NCBI GenBank assembly: GCA_020027255.1
Contig: JAHRAP010000030.1
Coordinates: 1-6,727, forward strand
DNA length: 6,727 nt
Source of the DNA: Nitrosopumilaceae archaeon
GTDB lineage: Archaea; Thermoproteota; Nitrososphaeria; Nitrososphaerales; Nitrosopumilaceae
Direction: 5' to 3'
Position 1 is the stretch's first letter; every line of letters begins with the position of its first letter. The notes below the pieces were generated by a model, which saw only the letters and a list, made by a program, of their open reading frames with translations, ran no database searches and was not told where the DNA came from. Both the position numbers and the translations under genes were made by a program. Below, piece by piece: positions 4,222 through 6,727 of the stretch.

Positions 4222-6298
4222 AAACTCTATTATAATGACCTGGTTTTGATTCATAAATTGATGCTTCATAGAGCATTTTTCGTATATAATTTTTGGCTTC
4301 TTCTTCTTTGAATCTATTGGATTTGATTAATTCGTCTATGAATGATTTTTCTTCTACAGGTTTTTTATTATCTCCTTCTAATGCTTTTAATATCTCCATA
4401 AAAAATTGCATTTTTGATATCTCGCTTCGTGGTTTACCTTGCAATACACCAAGATCAACTTTACCAGTATTGACATCAACTCCAGCATTTTCAAGCATGC
4501 TCTGAATCAGATGTATTGCATTATCAGCATCATCAGCGTCTACTTGATCTTTCATTAATATTTTAGCTCGTGCAGTAGCTAATCTTATTAATCCTTCTAA
4601 TTGTCTCGGCGTAACAGTGATCATGTCTTCAGATTCAACATTTCTCATTTTCATGTAATATTTCAATATTCTTTGCTCGGCATCTCTAGTAAGCATTGGA
4701 TTAATTTTTCGAGCGTGTGATAAATACTTGGTTAAAATATCAACATCTATTGATGTATTTGGTTCATGATTTGTTAATGAATGCAAATTGATTATGTGTT
4801 TTGCAATTTGTGTGTCTTTGTCTCGTGATGGTACGTCACGAACTACAAATATTAGATCAAATCTAGTTAACAATGGAATAGGCAAATTTACATTTTCTGT
4901 AATATTTTTGAATGGATCATATTTTCCATACATTGGGTTGGCAGCTGCTAATATTGATGTTCTGGCATTTAATGTTGCCACTATACCACCTTTGGCAATA
5001 CTAACTGTTTGCTGTTCCATAACTTCATGGAGAGCACTTCGATCTTCTGGTTTCATTTTGTCAAATTCATCTATACATACGAGTCCTTGGTCTCCAAGAA
5101 CCACAGCGCCAGCTTCCAACATCATAATTCCAGTCTTATCACGAACTACAGCAGCAGTGAGACCTGCGGCTGTTGATCCTCTACCAGAAGTGTATAATCC
5201 TCTAGGAGCTACTCTAGCACAGAATTTTAACATTTCACTTTTTGCGGTACCTGGATCTCCCACCAAAAAAATATTGATGTCACCACGAATTTTGGTGCCG
5301 TCTGCGAGGATTTTTTTAGTAGATCCTACAATTAATAATAATATGGCCTCTTTAATCAAAGAATGTCCATGAATATGCGGTGCAAATGAATTTATTAATT
5401 TGCTATATACATCAGAAGATTCAGACAAAGATTTTATTATTTTAGCCTCGTCTAAAGAGATTTCTTCACGTTCTATACTTCTGGAAGTTTTAGTACCTCT
5501 ACCTCCAAGAAATTCTATATTATTTCCATCTATTCTGAGTCGATACAAGGCATTATTTATTTTAGCTCCAGGGATAGGATCTTGTTCTATTCGAACTACG
5601 CCAGTTAAGATTATGCGATCTCCAGGTCTAGCATTATCAACCAGATCTTGCTTAACAGTAACATCAATATAGTGCGGCAATTGTCCAGGAGGAAGATCTT
5701 CAGGTAATTCTTGTAATCTAACAATTTGGAAATCTATAAATTTACTTGATTCAGATTCTATTCCAAGTTCTCTATGAGTGCACTTATCATAGGAGCATTT
5801 AATTGGTGCATTTATTTTCAATCCTCTCTCTAAAACTACATTAGTGATATGGCCTTCAGGACATACATAAACTAACTCTCTGGCAAGTGGTTTTATCTCA
5901 GACGCACGGACTACCATTCCGGATATACTAGTCATTTTGCTGATTATTTCAGCATTAATTTGCCTAATACTACGTTGAATTGGATAATTGGTGATGCGCG
6001 TACGTATTTCGTTTTTTATTTTTTCTGCATATTGTGGAAACCGTTCACGTAGTATTTCTGTAATTGCTCTTTTAAAAGCATCTAAAATTTTATCTGCTTG
6101 TTCTTCAAATTTTATTTCTATTTCACGATCCGATACAAGATCATTATAATCTATGACAATATACTGTATGTGTTTAGCCATCATGACATCTATCTGTTCT
6201 ACATATTTGTAAGATCCAGTTTTATCTTTAAATTGAACCAAAAAATTTTTGGCTAAATCTGACAAAGCAGATGGTGTATATGTTTTAGTGATACTCAT
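4220..6298 (-). CDS. mcm: Replicative DNA helicase MCM
   Basis: The 692-residue MCM is complete. An N-terminal helical and OB-fold region (about 1-265) includes a zinc motif with Cys146, His150, Cys168 and Cys173. The AAA+ domain carries Walker A GDPGTAKS (347-354), Walker B LVCIDEFDK (406-414), the presensor-1 hairpin near 430-443 with Lys436, sensor 1 in AAANP (451-455), arginine finger Arg479 in LLTRFD and the sensor-2 arginine at 565 in TPRQLE. A winged-helix tail covers about 620-692. It forms the ring helicase that unwinds DNA 3'-5' at replication forks, with GINS and a Cdc45/RecJ-like partner in the archaeal CMG. The start is the ATG at 6298: the frame is open to a TTG at 6313, but GGTGAT at 6306-6311 gives a Shine-Dalgarno site seven bases before this ATG, and the gins stop lies four bases upstream. 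All catalytic residues are intact. Confidence 0.97.
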   Translation of the reverse strand: MSITKTYTPSALSDLAKNFLVQFKDKTGSYKYVEQIDVMMAKHIQYIVIDYNDLVSDREIEIKFEEQADKILDAFKRAITEILRERFPQYAEKIKNEIRTRITNYPIQRSIRQINAEIISKMTSISGMVVRASEIKPLARELVYVCPEGHITNVVLERGLKINAPIKCSYDKCTHRELGIESESSKFIDFQIVRLQELPEDLPPGQLPHYIDVTVKQDLVDNARPGDRIILTGVVRIEQDPIPGAKINNALYRLRIDGNNIEFLGGRGTKTSRSIEREEISLDEAKIIKSLSESSDVYSKLINSFAPHIHGHSLIKEAILLLIVGSTKKILADGTKIRGDINIFLVGDPGTAKSEMLKFCARVAPRGLYTSGRGSTAAGLTAAVVRDKTGIMMLEAGAVVLGDQGLVCIDEFDKMKPEDRSALHEVMEQQTVSIAKGGIVATLNARTSILAAANPMYGKYDPFKNITENVNLPIPLLTRFDLIFVVRDVPSRDKDTQIAKHIINLHSLTNHEPNTSIDVDILTKYLSHARKINPMLTRDAEQRILKYYMKMRNVESEDMITVTPRQLEGLIRLATARAKILMKDQVDADDADNAIHLIQSMLENAGVDVNTGKVDLGVLQGKPRSEISKMQFFMEILKALEGDNKKPVEEKSFIDELIKSNRFKEEEAKNYIRKMLYEASIYESKPGHYNRV

Positions 6299-6302
6299 AT
6301 AT

Positions 6303-6727
6303 TCAATCACCAAATATTTGTTTAGTAAAAATTGTGCTCATTTTATGAATTTGGTTATAAAATTCTATTTCTTCGACGGTTAATTTACGAGATAACTCAT
6401 TTGTCAGTTTAGATGAATCTGCTAATCTAATTATTTTTCCGTGTCTTTTCCTAAATAATGATTTTAATAAACTTTCTAATATGTTGTGTTCTTGTAGCTG
6501 GAGTCTTTTAAGATATGAATTAACTTTTATATAAAAATGATCGTCTAGAGTTGATAAATTAAATTCGTCTTGCGAGTTTTCTTTGACTAATGATTGCTTG
6601 AGTTCATCAGCTATATCATCATCTTGAATTTCTACATATTTATGAAATGCCAATATATCTGCAATCCATCGAGGTATATTTAACATATCACCATATTTAC
6701 CATATATTTTAATATCAGATATTTCAA
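6303..6727 (-). CDS. gins23: GINS complex subunit, Gins23 type (N-terminus cut by the right window edge)
   Basis: The frame is open to the window edge, so the gene starts outside; an internal Met at 6686 is unlikely to be the start because conserved sequence continues upstream of it. The visible 140 residues begin with a beta-rich stretch reading IKIYGKYGDM then IPRWIADIL, typical of the small B domain. A helical A domain follows, with the GKIIRLADSS segment and KLTVEEIEFYNQI near the C-terminus. Small B domain first and helical domain second is the Gins23 order; Gins51 has the reverse. GINS bridges MCM and the Cdc45/RecJ-like protein in the replicative helicase. It ends four bases before mcm, so the two are co-transcribed and translationally linked. 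The subunit type is inferred from domain order. Confidence 0.75.
   Translation of the reverse strand, partial: EISDIKIYGKYGDMLNIPRWIADILAFHKYVEIQDDDIADELKQSLVKENSQDEFNLSTLDDHFYIKVNSYLKRLQLQEHNILESLLKSLFRKRHGKIIRLADSSKLTNELSRKLTVEEIEFYNQIHKMSTIFTKQIFGD
6306..6311 (-). promoter_or_regulatory. Shine-Dalgarno site for mcm, inside the gins 3' end
   Basis: GGTGAT on the minus strand matches the complement of the archaeal 16S rRNA 3' end (ATCACC) over six bases. It lies seven bases before the mcm ATG at 6298 and decides that start over the in-frame TTG and GTG at 6313 and 6310. No comparable site was seen in front of the five complete or nearly complete plus-strand genes. Confidence 0.75.

Noticed and set aside
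4788..5372. A 194-codon plus-strand frame inside mcm
   Set aside because: It lies wholly antisense to the conserved AAA+ core of MCM, has no protein-family signature, and is a shadow of mcm codon use. The frames at 4293-4505 and 5400-5672 are rejected for the same reason.

Overview
The window looks like an AT-rich archaeal chromosome segment, most probably from a Thaumarchaeota/Nitrososphaerota lineage of the Nitrosopumilus type. The evidence is a GINS-MCM replication gene pair with an MCM sequence that closely resembles thaumarchaeal MCMs as I remember them, archaeal-type tRNAs without encoded CCA, TATA-box promoters placed for leaderless mRNAs, a Trm112-like zinc-ribbon gene and very compact gene packing. 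The lineage is inferred from protein character; no database search was possible.

Layout. Positions 1-117 (+) hold the last 38 codons of a corrin-ring methyltransferase (CbiF/CobM type, cobalamin synthesis). After a 206-base AT-rich spacer comes a tRNA-Ala(GGC) on the minus strand (324-397). A 108-base divergent promoter region separates it from a plus-strand FAD/NAD(P)H oxidoreductase of the ferredoxin-NADP reductase fold (506-1348), apparently leaderless with a TTG start.

Only 23 bases after that gene lies a tRNA-Pro(CGG) (1372-1445, +). Sixteen bases further begins a tight four-gene plus-strand cluster: a CoaD/NadD-like nucleotidyltransferase (1462-2085), a branched-chain aminotransferase of PLP fold type IV (2094-3005), a degenerate Gfo/Idh/MocA-like protein (2980-3912, overlapping the aminotransferase by 26 bases) and a Trm112-like zinc ribbon (3914-4186). 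This cluster looks more AT-rich than its flanks.

Convergent to it, on the minus strand, lies the replication operon: gins (6303 to beyond the right edge, truncated) followed by mcm (4220-6298). The mcm start is set by a good Shine-Dalgarno sequence (GGTGAT) inside the gins 3' end. The plus and minus operons meet tail to tail with a 33-base gap, and an oligo-T tract overlaps the mcm stop codon.

How they work together: GINS and MCM form two parts of the archaeal CMG-type replicative helicase. The four plus-strand genes may simply be housekeeping genes sharing a transcript. However, the adjacency of a nucleotidyltransferase, an aminotransferase, a dehydrogenase-fold protein that seems to have lost its catalytic residues, and a methyltransferase activator is the least explained part of the window. 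No CRISPR array, insertion sequence, integrase or attachment site was seen.
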